Assembly: GCA_048213135.1 (NCBI GenBank)
Contig: PS015261.1
Coordinates: 9,145-37,637 of the forward strand
Source: Reclinomonas americana ATCC 50394
Taxonomy: Eukaryota > Jakobida > Jakobea > Jakobida
Length of the DNA: 28,493 bases
Direction: 5' to 3'
Position numbers and translations under genes: made by a program. A model generated the notes under the pieces. It worked only from the letters and a program-made list of their open reading frames with translations. It was not told where the DNA came from and made no database searches. Below are positions 1-10,099 of the stretch, one piece after another. Every line of letters begins with the position of its first letter. The stretch's first letter is position 1.

Positions 1-480
1 GAGAGAGAGAGGGAGAGGGAGAGGGAGAGGGAGAGGGAGAAGGTGGTGTCAGCGCGCGAACAAGAGATGAAGTGCCACTGGACGACAACGAAACTGGCGA
101 CGCGGCCATGCCCAGGTAGCACAGCTGACCGTCCAGCAGCAGCCGCTGGCTCTTTGGCCGCAAATAAATGTCACCATTGGAGGTGGTGTTGGTGGTGCGA
201 ATCACCAAGCCGGTGCTGTCGTGCGTAAAGGTGACTGTGTGTGTGCGTGTGATCACAGATGAGTAAGTCAGCACTGGCAAAGTGCACGCTTGAATGGACG
301 CACCACCACTGGCACTCTGCGAGTCGACCATGCCAAAGTTAAAGCGCGATGTCGCCACCGTCACGTCCTCGTTGAAGCGCACACCGCCACCAATGAGGGT
401 CTCGAGGATGATCTCGCTCTCGGTGGAGACCGGGAAGGAAGTGGACGGTGCTGTAGCAGCAGCGCGAGTCAGTCTCCCCT

Positions 481-527
<47 letters not shown>

Positions 528-3156
528 TACGNNNNNNNNNNNNNNNNNNNNACGGACGGCCATGAGCCAGGTCACCCTCGGACCGATCACATTGTCGCTT
601 GTGGGATGCGGGGAAATTCGATGCGCGGCAAAATGCAACGAGAACCGCTGAAAATCTAACAACAGTGTGCAACACGAGAGAGTGTGTGGAGGGGAGGAGA
701 GAGAAGAGCGTGTGCCTACTTTTGCTATCTTGCGTGCCTGTGTGTGTGCAGCGAAGAGGAGAGAGCGAGGAAAAGAGATATGTTCGATTGTGCCGGTCGA
801 TCGGCGCTCCGATGGATTTCCACCCCACCATACCTTGCACGACCAGGCCGCCGGTGATGACCCAGCTTGTCCACAGCTGGCGCGACGCAAACACAAAGAT
901 GATAAAGGCCACCTGCGCGCGAGAAGGGAAAACGTCAGCACAGACAGATGAGAAATTGTGTGCCGAGTGACAAACCAGGAGCAACACGATCGCCGCCACG
1001 ACGCCCGTGATCACCGCCAGCCAGCAGCGCGTCCGTCTGGACATGCGCACAATGTGCTTGTCCCTGTACGAGCGGCGCATGAGCACAGAGAGAGCGAGAA
1101 AATAACAAGAGAAATATCAAACGAGCGCGCAACTCGAGCAGGAGATATCGCAGCGCCTGATCGCGGTCCGGTGTGAGACCGGAGCCGAGTGTGGAGCTGT
1201 TGGTCGTCAGGTCGTTGCCGGGTGTCACGCTGTCAAAGTAAAAGGCCTTGCCACTCTTGCCGTCGAGGTCGGTCGGCGCCGTACGCAGTGTCACGCGGCG
1301 GCCCGTCGGAGCCGGCAACTCAAACATGGGTTGCAGTCTGCCAGCAAGACAAGGGTGAGACACACACGCACACAGATAGCCTCATTCTCCTGCACCTCCC
1401 GCCTCACCTCGACGGTCGGGGCGCCACACCACCGTCGCCCATTGGCCGCAAGTACGAGCGGCCGTGGACGGGCGAGGAGAGCGGACTGCCGCTGATCTCG
1501 CGCAGCTGCAGCAGTCGCTGGTGTGCCTTGTCGGTGTTGCTGGACGCTGTGTCGTCGTCCTCGTCCACCTCCACCATGGACGACTTGCGGCGCGTCTTGC
1601 CGTCCGCCTGGTCCGCCGTGTCGCTGACCACGGAGCGATTGTCTTCCACATCGCCGGGGGTCGGCATGCCGTCAGTCTCGTTGCCGGTGCGTGAGCCCGC
1701 ACGTGAACCCGACCGGCTCTGTCGCGCACTCCAGCTGCGCCGCCGACCAGGTGGCGACCTCGGCTGTGGGGAGGTCGGGCTGCGCAACGAGCGCAGCTTC
1801 TCCTCGAGTTCGGCGCCCGGTGTGTCAATGGGCAACAGCGGCGGCTTGCGTGCACTCGGCAGCGTGCGTCTCTCCACCGGGTGGTCGGTGCCAATGTACT
1901 CGAGGTGACGACGCGAGCGCTTCGTCTCCGCGTCCTCCTCCTCATCGTGCTGCTTCTTACCACCACCAGCTGTCACGTCGCTGCTGCTGCGCCGACGCAA
2001 GTGGCCACCAGCATCCGTCACGCGCATGTCGTCCTCGTCCTCGACACCCTTCACGCGATCATACGGTGACACAAACGGCTGCACGGGCGTGCGATTGCCA
2101 GAGTCCCCTCTCGTGTGCCCATTCGACATGAAGGAGGCGCCTGGCGGTGCAGGCAGACGTGGTGGTGGACCAACAGCCGGCAGCGTGTGTGGCTGCTGCG
2201 GCTGCTGCTGCTGCTGTTGCAACGGCAGTGGCGGCGAGTGACGCACCGGTTGATGCCGCTGCACCGGCGACAGACGCGTGTACTCCTGATAGTACGCAGG
2301 CGGCGACGGAGTGCGTGGTGGTGGCAGTCGTGGATCCCATTGAGTCTGCACGCAGCAAAGACGTGAGCATCGCGTCGTGGACGCAAAAGCAACACACTGC
2401 AACGAAACGCTGGACGGTCGTCCCACAGCCGGCGTGGCGGCATTCACCGAGCGCCCACCAAACACGCTGTTGGCATCCTGAAACAACGACACGCCACTGT
2501 AACCATCCTCGGTCACTGTGTGCGGCGAGTGATCAGTCGTCCGCGCAGCGCCTACAGAACGCAATCTACACTACCACAGACCACTGGCGCGCACAGCTCG
2601 CGAGCCACCGCCCCGCGCCGCCGCCGTAGACACTGGCGAGCCGGGGGAGACGTGCTGCAGCGGCTGCAGCACTGGCACCGAGGGAGACGGTGGAGAGAGC
2701 ACGCCGTAGCCAATCAACGACGTGTCATCGTTGCTCATCTGACTGTCGCCGCCGGGGCTACCGGCGCGCATGGGAAGCCGTGAGTGGTCGCCCATTCGCA
2801 TATCTGAATCAGCGTGTGTGTGAGAGAGACAGAGTGATGCGCGCACAATCATGGATGGACTCACCGAGGAACGGCGAGTTGGCGCGCGTGTTGAACTGTG
2901 ACGAGCGGCGCATGTGTTGTGGGCTTGACTGACGCGAGAGTGCCTCCTGTGTATGTGGAGAGAGTGAGCGTGTTGTGCGACAGCGTGTACCGGACATGGC
3001 GCAAGTGCCCCAGCCCCGCACCGGCTTTGGCACTTCGTCCTCGCCCTCGCCCTCTGCGCCCTCGCGATCGCTGTCGGTGTTGTCTGGCGAGGGTGGGTCA
3101 GCGGGCAGTCGAGGCACTCCTTGGGCCGGAGCCGCCGATGGAGGTTGTGCGCTCAT
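1..3156 (-). CDS. Uncharacterised single-pass membrane protein, Ser/Pro-rich N-terminus (partial, multi-exon)
   Basis: I do not recognise the family. Translation starts at the ATG at 3156 (MSAQPPSAAPAQGVPRL). Exons read down the minus strand at about 3156-2865, 2803-2597, a long one ending near 1406, then 1350-1134, a short one near 1041-990, 920-834, 450-304 and 234 to the left edge. Phases agree across the joins I checked (donors GTGAGT at 2864, GTTGCG at 1133, GTATGG at 833, GTGCGT at 303). The N-terminal half is low-complexity: Ser/Pro/Arg-rich, a Gln run, acidic patches such as EVDEDDD, and many SP/TP sites. One hydrophobic helix follows (WLAVITGVVAAIVLL continuing into VAFIIFVFA), preceded by basic RMSRRTR, which suggests a cytoplasmic N-terminus. 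The part beyond the membrane (FNFGMVDSQSASG..., then VTFTHDSTGLVIRTTNTTS) looks beta-rich with NTTS sequons. The 30-nt intron near 2567-2596 is suspiciously short and may be modelled wrongly. The gene is truncated by the window edge. Confidence 0.65.
484..551. repeat. (GA)n microsatellite followed by a 20-N assembly gap
   Basis: A GA dinucleotide run at about 484-524 ends in AACGTACG and then 20 Ns (532-551). It lies inside the 451-833 intron of the membrane-protein gene, so the gap probably hides no exon. A related GGGAGA-type tract occupies 1-41. Confidence 0.9.
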
Positions 3157-3300
3157 GACGCAGAGACGGAAAAGGCAGTGAGGTGATGGGGCGATGTGAC
3201 ACCCGGTGGTCATAAGAAGAGTGGAGAAACAAATCAAGCCAAGTGCAGCACAGCTGCATGATGATCAATGAGTAAAGATCCACTGGTCAGCCACGCTTAT

Positions 3301-3710
3301 GCGGTGAAGATCGCAGTTCTCGACTTGTTCGGAGCTCCGAGAGCGAACACACACACACAAGAAACCTGCTGCTTCCTCAAGATTGGTGTCTGTGTTGATG
3401 TTTTGGATACGGTTGAACTTGGTCATCCCGACAGCTGTGAGGTTGTTGCTGTTTGTTGTTGTTGACGAATGAAGCAGGCACGAGAAAAAATCGGCGTTTC
3501 TGCAAGAGAAACGGCTTGTAATTGACGCCAAATTCGATCGCGATCGCGAATTCCAACAAGAGTGCAGCTTGCAAGAAGTGGTGTGAACAATTCATAACAA
3601 ACAAGCAGCTAGTCCAACCATATACAAAACATCAACACAAACACCAGCCTTGAGGGCAGCAGCAGGTTTCTGTGTTCGCTCTCGGAGCTTCGAACTGCGA
3701 TCTTCACCGC
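3301..3710. mobile_element. Inverted-repeat element (MITE-like), about 410 bp
   Basis: The left arm (3301-3424) and the reverse complement of the right arm (3608-3710) match closely over roughly 100-120 bp. Both begin GCGGTGAAGATCGCAGTTC and share GAGAGCGAACAC and TGTGTTGATGTTTTG further in. The right arm lacks an 11-bp piece (TCTCGACTTGT-type) and part of a CA run. The interior (3425-3607) has no convincing coding frame and holds the palindrome CGATCGCGATCG at 3535-3546 near the centre. I saw no clear target-site duplication. The shape fits a non-autonomous inverted-repeat transposon, but a hairpin made by local inverted duplication is also possible. It lies between the 5' end of the membrane-protein gene and the 3' end of the GH114 gene. 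Confidence 0.7.
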
Positions 3711-3758
3711 AAAGTCACAAGGAAGACCAAGCAAAGCAAGACAACGTCCATTTGAGTC

Positions 3759-4478
3759 TCAGTACTGGCAGGCCCACACTGGTGCGTGCAGATCCTGCAG
3801 CTTGATGATCAGGCTGAAGCCCTTGACGGAGGGCTCGGCGCAGTCCTTGGTGCGCAAACGCGGGGCGGCCGAGCTGCTGTCGGCGTACTGTATCATGACA
3901 GAAGGTGGGTGAGAGAGGGCCGAGAAGGAGAGTGGAGCGCCGAATGCATATACCTCACAGGCAAAGATCGGCTTGCCGTGGTCGAGGAAGGCGTCGTACG
4001 TGTCGCACTCGTCGTATTGGAGACACGACTCGACGACAGCGTACTCCATGAGCGGCTGTGGAGGAGGAGGAATGAGGAGGGGGAGGGGAGAGAAACAAGG
4101 AACGGTGGAGGAGCAGCACCTGTGCCTTCGTGGCCAGGTCGTTTGTGTTCTTCAGTCCGACGGCCAGTCCGCGGGCGTGCCCCTCGGTGGAGAGGAACGT
4201 GAGGTAGTCCATGGCTACGAGGGCGAGTGAGTGGGAGAGGGAGAGGGAGGGAGAGGGAGAGGGAGACTCGCCACCGCAGGAACAGAAAAATCCAAGCACA
4301 GTCCATGACACAGAAGAGAAACGGGAGAGAAAGGAGAGACACGATCACGACGACGACGGCCGTTTCTAACTTTGCCACCGCATGTGCAGGAACTTTGCGG
4401 TATGTGGTCGCCCAGTGCGCTCATGGCACAAGAGAGAAAAAGGTGAGAGAATAGAGTGGAGAGGAAGAGAAGAGAGCG

Positions 4479-4549
<71 letters not shown>

Positions 4550-5933
4550 GACGACGTACGNNNNNNNNNNNNNNNNNNNNNNNNNNNNNNNNNNNNNNNN
4601 NNNNNNNNNNNNNNNNNNNNNNNNNNNNNNNNNNNNNNNNNNNNNNNNNNNNNNNNNNNNNNNNNNNNNNNNNNNNNNNNNNNNNNNNNNNNNNNNNNNN
4701 NNNNNNNNNNNNNNNNNNNNNNNNNNNNNNNNNNNNNNNNNNNNNNNNNNNNNNNNNNNNNNNNNNNNNNNNNNNNNNNNNNNNNNNNNNNNNNNNNNNN
4801 NNNNNNNNNNNNNNNNNNNNNNNNNNNNNNNNNNNNNNNNNNNNNNNNNNNNNNNNNNNNNNNNNNNNNNNNNNNNNNNNNNNNNNNNNNNNNNNNNNNN
4901 NNNNNNNNNNNNNNNNNNNNNNNNNNNNNNNNNNNNNNNNNNNNNNNNNNNNNNNNNNNNNNNNNNNNNNNNNNNNNNNNNNNNNNNNNNNNNNNNNNNN
5001 NNNNNNNNNNNNNNNNNNNNNNNNNNNNNNNNNNNNNNNNNNNNNNNNNNNNNNNNNNNNNNNNNNNNNNNNNNNNNNNNNNNNNNNNNNNNNNNNNNNN
5101 NNNNNNNNNNNNNNNNNNNNNNNNNNNNNNNNNNNNNNNNNNNNNNNNNNNNNNNNNNNNNNNNNNNNNNNNNNNNNNNNNNNNNNNNNNNNNNNNNNNN
5201 NNNNNNNNNNNNNNNNNNNNNNNNNNNNNNNNNNNNNNNNNNNNNNNNNNNNNNNNNNNNNNNNNNNNNNNNNNNNNNNNNNNNNNNNNNNNNNNNNNNN
5301 NNNNNNNNNNNNNNNNNNNNNNNNNNNNNNNATCGACATTGTCGGGCTCCACTCCGTCGCACTGCTTCGACACGGCGAGATCCATGCGCTGCTGCATGAT
5401 GTGGCGCACGTTGGCAGAGCGCGTGTCGAGCCAGCGCTCGCCGGGCCACCCGTCGAGTGGCTTGCCCATGTCGGAGGCCTTGAACTCTTTGAAGTCGGGG
5501 CGCCAGTTTTCCGAGCTGCCGGCGGAGAAGTAGCAGATGACGTGGTGGGTGGCGTTGTGCAGCTGGTCGATGACGGATTGTGGGGTGCTGTGCGCGTGTG
5601 AGAGCACAGAGAGGGCGAGAGAGAGAGGGTGGATGGAAGGATGTAATGCGCAACTCAAAGAGATCAATGTCAAACACTTGTGCGGGCACTGAGGTGTCGA
5701 TGGTGCCGGTGAGCTGCCACTGCCACTTGGTACCGGCAGGAGGCTGCCACACAGTGCCGTTGTTGACGCGAGCGAGTGCTTTATCACGGAAGAGTGTGAG
5801 AAGAGGATAATGCACTGCATGTGTGTGTGGGTGTGCAGACGGACGCACCACGCGCTTCGGTGGGAGCGGAGAAGAGACTGATGCATAGCAAGGCGAGGAG
5901 CAGTGTGGCGACGAGAGCGCCCCTGCGCAGCAT
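3759..5933 (-). CDS. Secreted GH114-type endo-alpha-1,4-polygalactosaminidase (interrupted by a gap)
   Basis: Known members of this family cut alpha-1,4-linked polygalactosamine. Exon 1 (5933-5849) encodes a signal peptide, MLRRGALVATLLLALLCIS, so export is likely. The next exon (start 5778 or 5814, to 5655) reads VWQPPAGTKWQWQLTGTID and VFDIDLF. It joins by a GTTGCG donor at 5654 to 5587 and onward (VICYFSAGSSENWRPDF, PLDGWPGERWLDTRS, CDGVEPDNVD), which are hallmark GH114 motifs. A 771-N gap (4561-5331) then intervenes. Downstream exons are about 4213-4120 (EGHARGLAVGLKN), 4055-3954 (SCLQYDECDTYDAFLDHGKP) and 3887-3759, ending WACQY and a TGA stop. By family comparison only a few dozen residues seem to be missing in the gap. 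The exon-intron structure argues that it is a settled nuclear gene and not bacterial contamination. Confidence 0.88.
4482..5331. repeat. (GA)n microsatellite plus 771-N gap
   Basis: A GA run of about 66 bp (4482-4548) ends in ACGACGACGTACG directly before Ns at 4561-5331. The gap falls within the GH114 gene and must hide the end of the exon after DNVD and probably a small exon. Confidence 0.9.
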
Positions 5934-6206
5934 GATGTTTGCGATGGTGGTGAGCTGTGGTGGCGGACACAAGATATCGGAACGTCGCGTCGATATTTCA
6001 CTGCAGTTGTCTCCCTCGCTGCGTGGGCAAGTCACTGAGCGACGAGTGGGTGGTGCAGACAAGGCACTGAGGCGGGCTGTCACGAGCGACTTCAAGAAAA
6101 CCGGATTCAGTTTCTCACCAAAGCGGCGAGATCGCGTCAACAAGGTCCTCTTCCGGATCCTCCATTCATTAATCATTAACTATTATTTATGCAAGCTGAT
6201 TGCAAC

Positions 6207-6500
6207 TCACGCCTCCGACTGCCTGGCGACTGGAATGGCGTGGCGCACAATTGGCACGACGTTGTTGTCTTGCGGGCCACGCAAGCGCAGCACCAAGTGC
6301 ACAATGGCATTCTCCTGAATGTTGTAGTCCGCCATGGTCCGCTCGTCCACCATTCCGCGTCCGCGATTGATCAGGCGCTGCGAATCGAGAGCGTATCCCC
6401 ACGCCTGGAAAATCTTGTGCTTCAGCGCAACCACAGTGTCCGCCGCCTCCACATCCACGACCGTGGACGCTCCGTTCAGTGTCACCACAGTAATCTGCAT
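6207..6500 (-). CDS. Divergent ubiquitin-like protein with a C-terminal tail in place of Gly-Gly
   Basis: A single open frame of 97 residues starts MQITVVTLNG and follows ubiquitin over its whole 76-residue fold (QRLINRGRG, ADYNIQE, HLVLRLRG). By ubiquitin numbering Leu8, Ile44 and Val70 of the hydrophobic patch and Lys27/Lys29 are kept, while Lys6, 11, 33, 48 and 63 are replaced. Gly75 is kept but Gly76 is Pro, followed by about 20 residues (QDNNVVPIVRHAIPVARQSEA) and a TGA stop. Unless a protease trims it, it should not be conjugated by the normal E1 route, which needs a free diglycine end. The stop overlaps a sequence GTGAGT that could act as a splice donor, so a longer spliced form is possible. 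It lies about 270 bp upstream of the GH114 start on the same strand. Confidence 0.85.
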   Translation of the reverse strand: MQITVVTLNGASTVVDVEAADTVVALKHKIFQAWGYALDSQRLINRGRGMVDERTMADYNIQENAIVHLVLRLRGPQDNNVVPIVRHAIPVARQSEA

Positions 6501-6674
6501 TGTCTGCTCTCCTTGATTTCGAGTTCAAGCTGCTATTTCCAAATTCGAACGGCGTCGATATCGATCATGCATTGAATGTGCAGCAAAAATGCACGCAAGT
6601 TTCGTGCATGTTGTTGGGGACGCCAATCACCTTCGCGAGCCTTGTCATGCTGCGGTGCACGCGGTGGAAGTACG

Positions 6675-6897
6675 ATGGCCAGCGCAGGAGGAGCAGCTGC
6701 AGTGGCTGCGCCAAACTCCCCTCTCGGTCCGGATCCTCACGAGGTACGTACGCACATGGGTGAAGTGACCTGCACTCATCACTCCACGCTCCAGCAGCCT
6801 CGGAGTCACGACAGGCGAGCGTTACCGTCGGAAACGAGCATTTACGAAATTGCTCGAATCGCCGAAAATTCCACTCACACACTGTCAACAAACAAAG
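6675..6897 (+). other. Candidate upstream exons (leader of the NBR1-like gene or a separate small gene)
   Basis: ATG at 6675 opens MASAGGAAAVAAPNSPLG and meets a strong donor, GAG|GTACGT, at 6744. A possible second exon runs from 6795 to 6897 and ends with AAAG|GTGAGC. Several frame choices are open (for example LPSETSIYEIARIAEN or TTGERYRRKRAFTKLLE), and only some join in phase to the ATG at 7358. These could be 5'UTR or N-terminal exons. The rest of 6501-7357 is CA-rich sequence in which I see no gene. Confidence 0.3.
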
Positions 6898-7357
6898 GTG
6901 AGCGAAGAAGAGCCCCGCTGTTTCTGTGTTATCCCGCGCGCTCTCCTTGGCACACCACAACATCTTCTCTCTCGCACACACACACGCACTCTCTTTTACA
7001 TTGTGTTGCGTGGGTGTCTGTGTCCAGTTGGCGCAAAAATAGCCTCGCAACTGCGTCGTCGTTCTCACACGCACACACAAACAACTGCCACTCTCAACTC
7101 ACACATCTTGTCAAACACACGCGCACACACACACGAACAGAGAGAGAGACACACGCACATTCACACATCGTAAAAGTCAGAAGCACCTGACAATTGCCGA
7201 CGACTGAATTGTTGTACGCACGCGTGCACACAGTGACAGCGAGAGAATGACAGAAACGCACTGTCAGACAACGCGCACAACGGTGATTTCTTCACATGCG
7301 ACTCGCATCAAACTCACTTTGCTATTTCTTCCCCCTTTCCCCTTGTTATTATTGTAG

Positions 7358-10009
7358 ATGGAACACGTTCGACTGAAGGTGTTTTTCGCGGATGGAGTGA
7401 CGGTGAAGCGATTCCCGTTGCCGGCGATGGCGACGCTGTCGGCGCTGTTGCAGGCGCTGAGTCAGTATGCGGTGGGGTTGGGCGAGACGGCGCTGCCGAC
7501 GCGCTTCTACCTCGAGTATGACGACGATGAGGGCGATCGTGTGGGATTCGCCTCGGAGCAGGTGTGTGTATAGTTGGGGAAGGGGGGAACGAGACCTTGT
7601 TGACGTCTCCGATCAATCTCCAGTCTTGTGCTCCATCCACTGCTTGTTTTCTCCATTCTTGCTTCGTCGCGTGCTGTGCTGCGAGTTGTGTCTTCCTTGT
7701 TTGTGTGAGATCCTTGCTCCTTGGCGTCAAGCAAACCATCTTTTGCAGATCTTGTGAGAACTTTTCTCGATGACACCAATCTTGCTTGCTTGAGACCCTT
7801 GCTCCTTGGCATATCTTGAAAGCCACCTGTTGCTGAACTCGGGCTCCGCATTGCGCGTCTTCTTTGAGTTTATCTTCCTTGTTTGCTCCGTCAGCTGGCT
7901 TCCCTTCCGTTGCTGACGTCTGACATCTTTTCTCTGTCACGCCGAGCCTTCATCTTCCTTGTTTGCGTGGGACCTTTGCATTCCATTTTCTGCTTATCTT
8001 GTGAGAATTTTCCTTAGTCGCACGAGCCTTCACCTCTCTTGCTTCGCGAGGCATTTGCTCCGTGACCGCTTGTTCTCTCCATTCTTGCTTCATCTCGTGT
8101 TGTTCTGCGAGTTTCTGTCTTCCTTGATCTTTGCTTCTTGGCACCTGTTGTACTGCTTTCTGCTGATCTTGTGAGACCTTTTTTCGATCACGTCGATCCT
8201 TCACCATCTTGCTCTTGCATCTCTTGAAGACCGAGTACTTCTGCGTGATCCTTGTTCCATCGTACCCTTGTATCCAGTCCTTGTCGTTCTTGTTTTGTGT
8301 CGTTTGCTCCATCACTGTTCGTTCCTCCTGTCCTCCTCCTTCTCCTCTCCTTTCCTCTTTCTCCTTTCCTCCCCCGCTCTCCATTCTCCTCCCCCCCTTC
8401 TCCATTCCCCACTCACCCCTTCTCCTTCTCCTCCCCCCTCGCAGGAATGGGTGGAGGCCAAGCGCATTGCTCTGCACATGGAGCGCCCGCTGAAGCTGCG
8501 CGTGATTGCCGGCTCGAGTGGCCCGCACCTGGCGCCGGCGCCGGTGCTCATCAACTCGGGCAGCAGCGCTCTGCCGCTCCTCAGCGAGTCGTCCATGGCG
8601 CCCGGCCTGACCGTTTCCGGCAGCAATGGCAGTGGCAGCAGCAGCGTGCCGCGTGTCCCCGCGCCGCCGGTGAATCCGCGCGACGAGATTGGCGAGTCGT
8701 GGGTCATGGTCGATCACCCGGCCTCGCCGACGCTGGTGGTCCCCATTCCTTCGGCGGAGCACGCGGCCGACGACGCTGTTGATGAGTCCGTGGCGCAACC
8801 GTCACTGTCCATCTCCTCGGCCGTGTCGCCAATGCTGGCGGTGGAGGAGGAGGACACGTCGGTCAACGCACTGCCGCCACCGCCGCCGTTTGTGGAGGAG
8901 GTGGAGGAGGTGCCGCTGATCTCCCCGGTGTCGGAGCCGTCACCTGCCCCGCAAGAGATGGAGATTCTGGCCCCGCCGGCCCCAGCTCCAGTGCCTGAAT
9001 CCGCCCCTGTCCCAGCGCCAGCGCCAGTGCCAGTGGCATCCTCGGCCAGCGACGCGATCAGCGAGGCCGCCCGCAACGAGCATGTGGCCTCGTCGCCGGC
9101 AGTGGTTTCCTCGGTCCCGGCCTGGGCTTCCGCTTCGCAGCAGCGCCCAGTGCTGCCAATGGCCAAATTTGTGGCCGACGCGCAGTTCGAACCCGGTACG
9201 GAGGTGGAGGCCGCCACCTGGTTCACCAAGACGTGGCGCATCGGAAACCCGAAGGAAGCGTGCGTTCTCATCTCTTTTCTTTAGTCATCTTCTCTTCCTT
9301 TGCTGACTTTTGTGTTGTTTGTTTTCCAGGCCTTCGGATTGGCCGCCAGGATGCTACCTGAAGATGGTGGACGGCACGCTGCTGGAGGGTGCACGCGACG
9401 TGCACATTGTGTGCCCGGTGGGCCTGCGACCTCGTGAGACGGCCGACTTTTCGGTGCGCGTGCAAGCGCCGCGCGTGCCGGGCCACTACGTGTCGCACTT
9501 CCGTCTGCACACGCCGACCGGCAACTCGTTTGGCGAGGTGTACTCGATCCGTATGAACGTCATCCCGCGTGGTGTGGACGATTCGTCGCCGATTCCACTG
9601 GCTGCCATGGTGGCCGCTCACCCGCCGCCGCCACCACCGCCACCGCCACCAATGCTGCCGCCGCAGCCGCAGCCGCAGCCGGAGCCATTTGTGCCGATGC
9701 CGCCGCAGCCGGCGCCGTTTGTGCCACCGCAGCCTGTGGCGGCCCCGGCGCCGGTGCTGTCGCCCGAGGCCATGGACGCCATCCAGGTGTTGGTGGAGAT
9801 GGGTTTCTCGCAGACGCTGTCGACTTACTACGTGCAGAAGACCAATGGCAATCTTGAGCAAGCACTCGAGGTATGTGGTGGGAGAGAGGGAGATGGAGAT
9901 GGAGGGGAAGAGTGTGTGTGCGGAGACTCATTGTTTTGTGTGGTCGCAGATGCTCATGGAGGTGCAAGAGCGCGTTCGTGCGGCGCAGGCCAGTGACCAT
10001 GATCTGTAA
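7358..10009 (+). CDS. NBR1/p62-like selective autophagy receptor (PB1-LIR-FW-UBA)
   Basis: NBR1-family proteins link ubiquitinated cargo to ATG8 on the autophagosome. Exons 7358-7561, 8445-9259, 9330-9870 and 9950-10009 join in phase to give 539 residues. Residues 1-85 or so form a PB1 domain with both the basic strand (VRLKVFF) and the acidic OPCA motif (EYDDDEGDRVGF), so head-to-tail self-assembly is expected. A Pro/Ala/Ser-rich linker contains GESWVMVDH, a good LIR motif (W at about residue 154, bases 8700-8711), with acidic residues before it. Residues of about 309-415 form the NBR1-specific FW domain (TWFTKTWRIGNP, SDWPPGCYLKMVDG, HYVSHFRLHTPTG). A UBA domain (MDAIQVLVEMGFS) ends the protein. 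No ZZ zinc finger is visible. The start at 7358 follows an acceptor-like TTGTAG, so a short upstream exon is possible. The gene converges on RAD17, with 90 bp between stops. Confidence 0.9.
7649..8245. repeat. Diverged repeats inside the long first intron of the NBR1-like gene
   Basis: Three to four imperfect copies of a unit of roughly 110-180 bp begin TCTTCCTTG near 7690, 7872, 7950 and 8130. Most carry ATCTTGTGAGA and a following C/T-rich block. A longer match, with TCTCCATTCTTGCTTC, starts near 7650 and 8084. The host intron (7562-8444, 883 bp) is far longer than most here, probably because of these duplications. It ends in a long C/T tract before the acceptor at 8444. Confidence 0.65.
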
Positions 10010-10099
10010 AGTCGACGTTTGTCGTGCACCAGCAGATAGCAGCAGCCCGTGTGTGTATTGAGTGAAGGGAGGAATTGTGTTGTGTACTATGCATTTTAA

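Noticed and set aside
4215-6001. Very long open frames across N runs (several of 370-740 codons on both strands)
   Set aside because: They are open only because Ns have no stops, or because of Ser-Leu/Arg-Glu repeats from the GA tracts; real exons in the area read in other pieces.
7649-8245. Repeat cluster considered as a CRISPR array
   Set aside because: Copies are long, diverged and without even spacers, and the context is a eukaryotic intron.
8714-9271. A 185-codon Gly/Ser/Thr-rich frame on the minus strand opposite the NBR1-like exon
   Set aside because: It mirrors a GC-rich Pro/Ala/Val coding exon; low complexity and no family signal.
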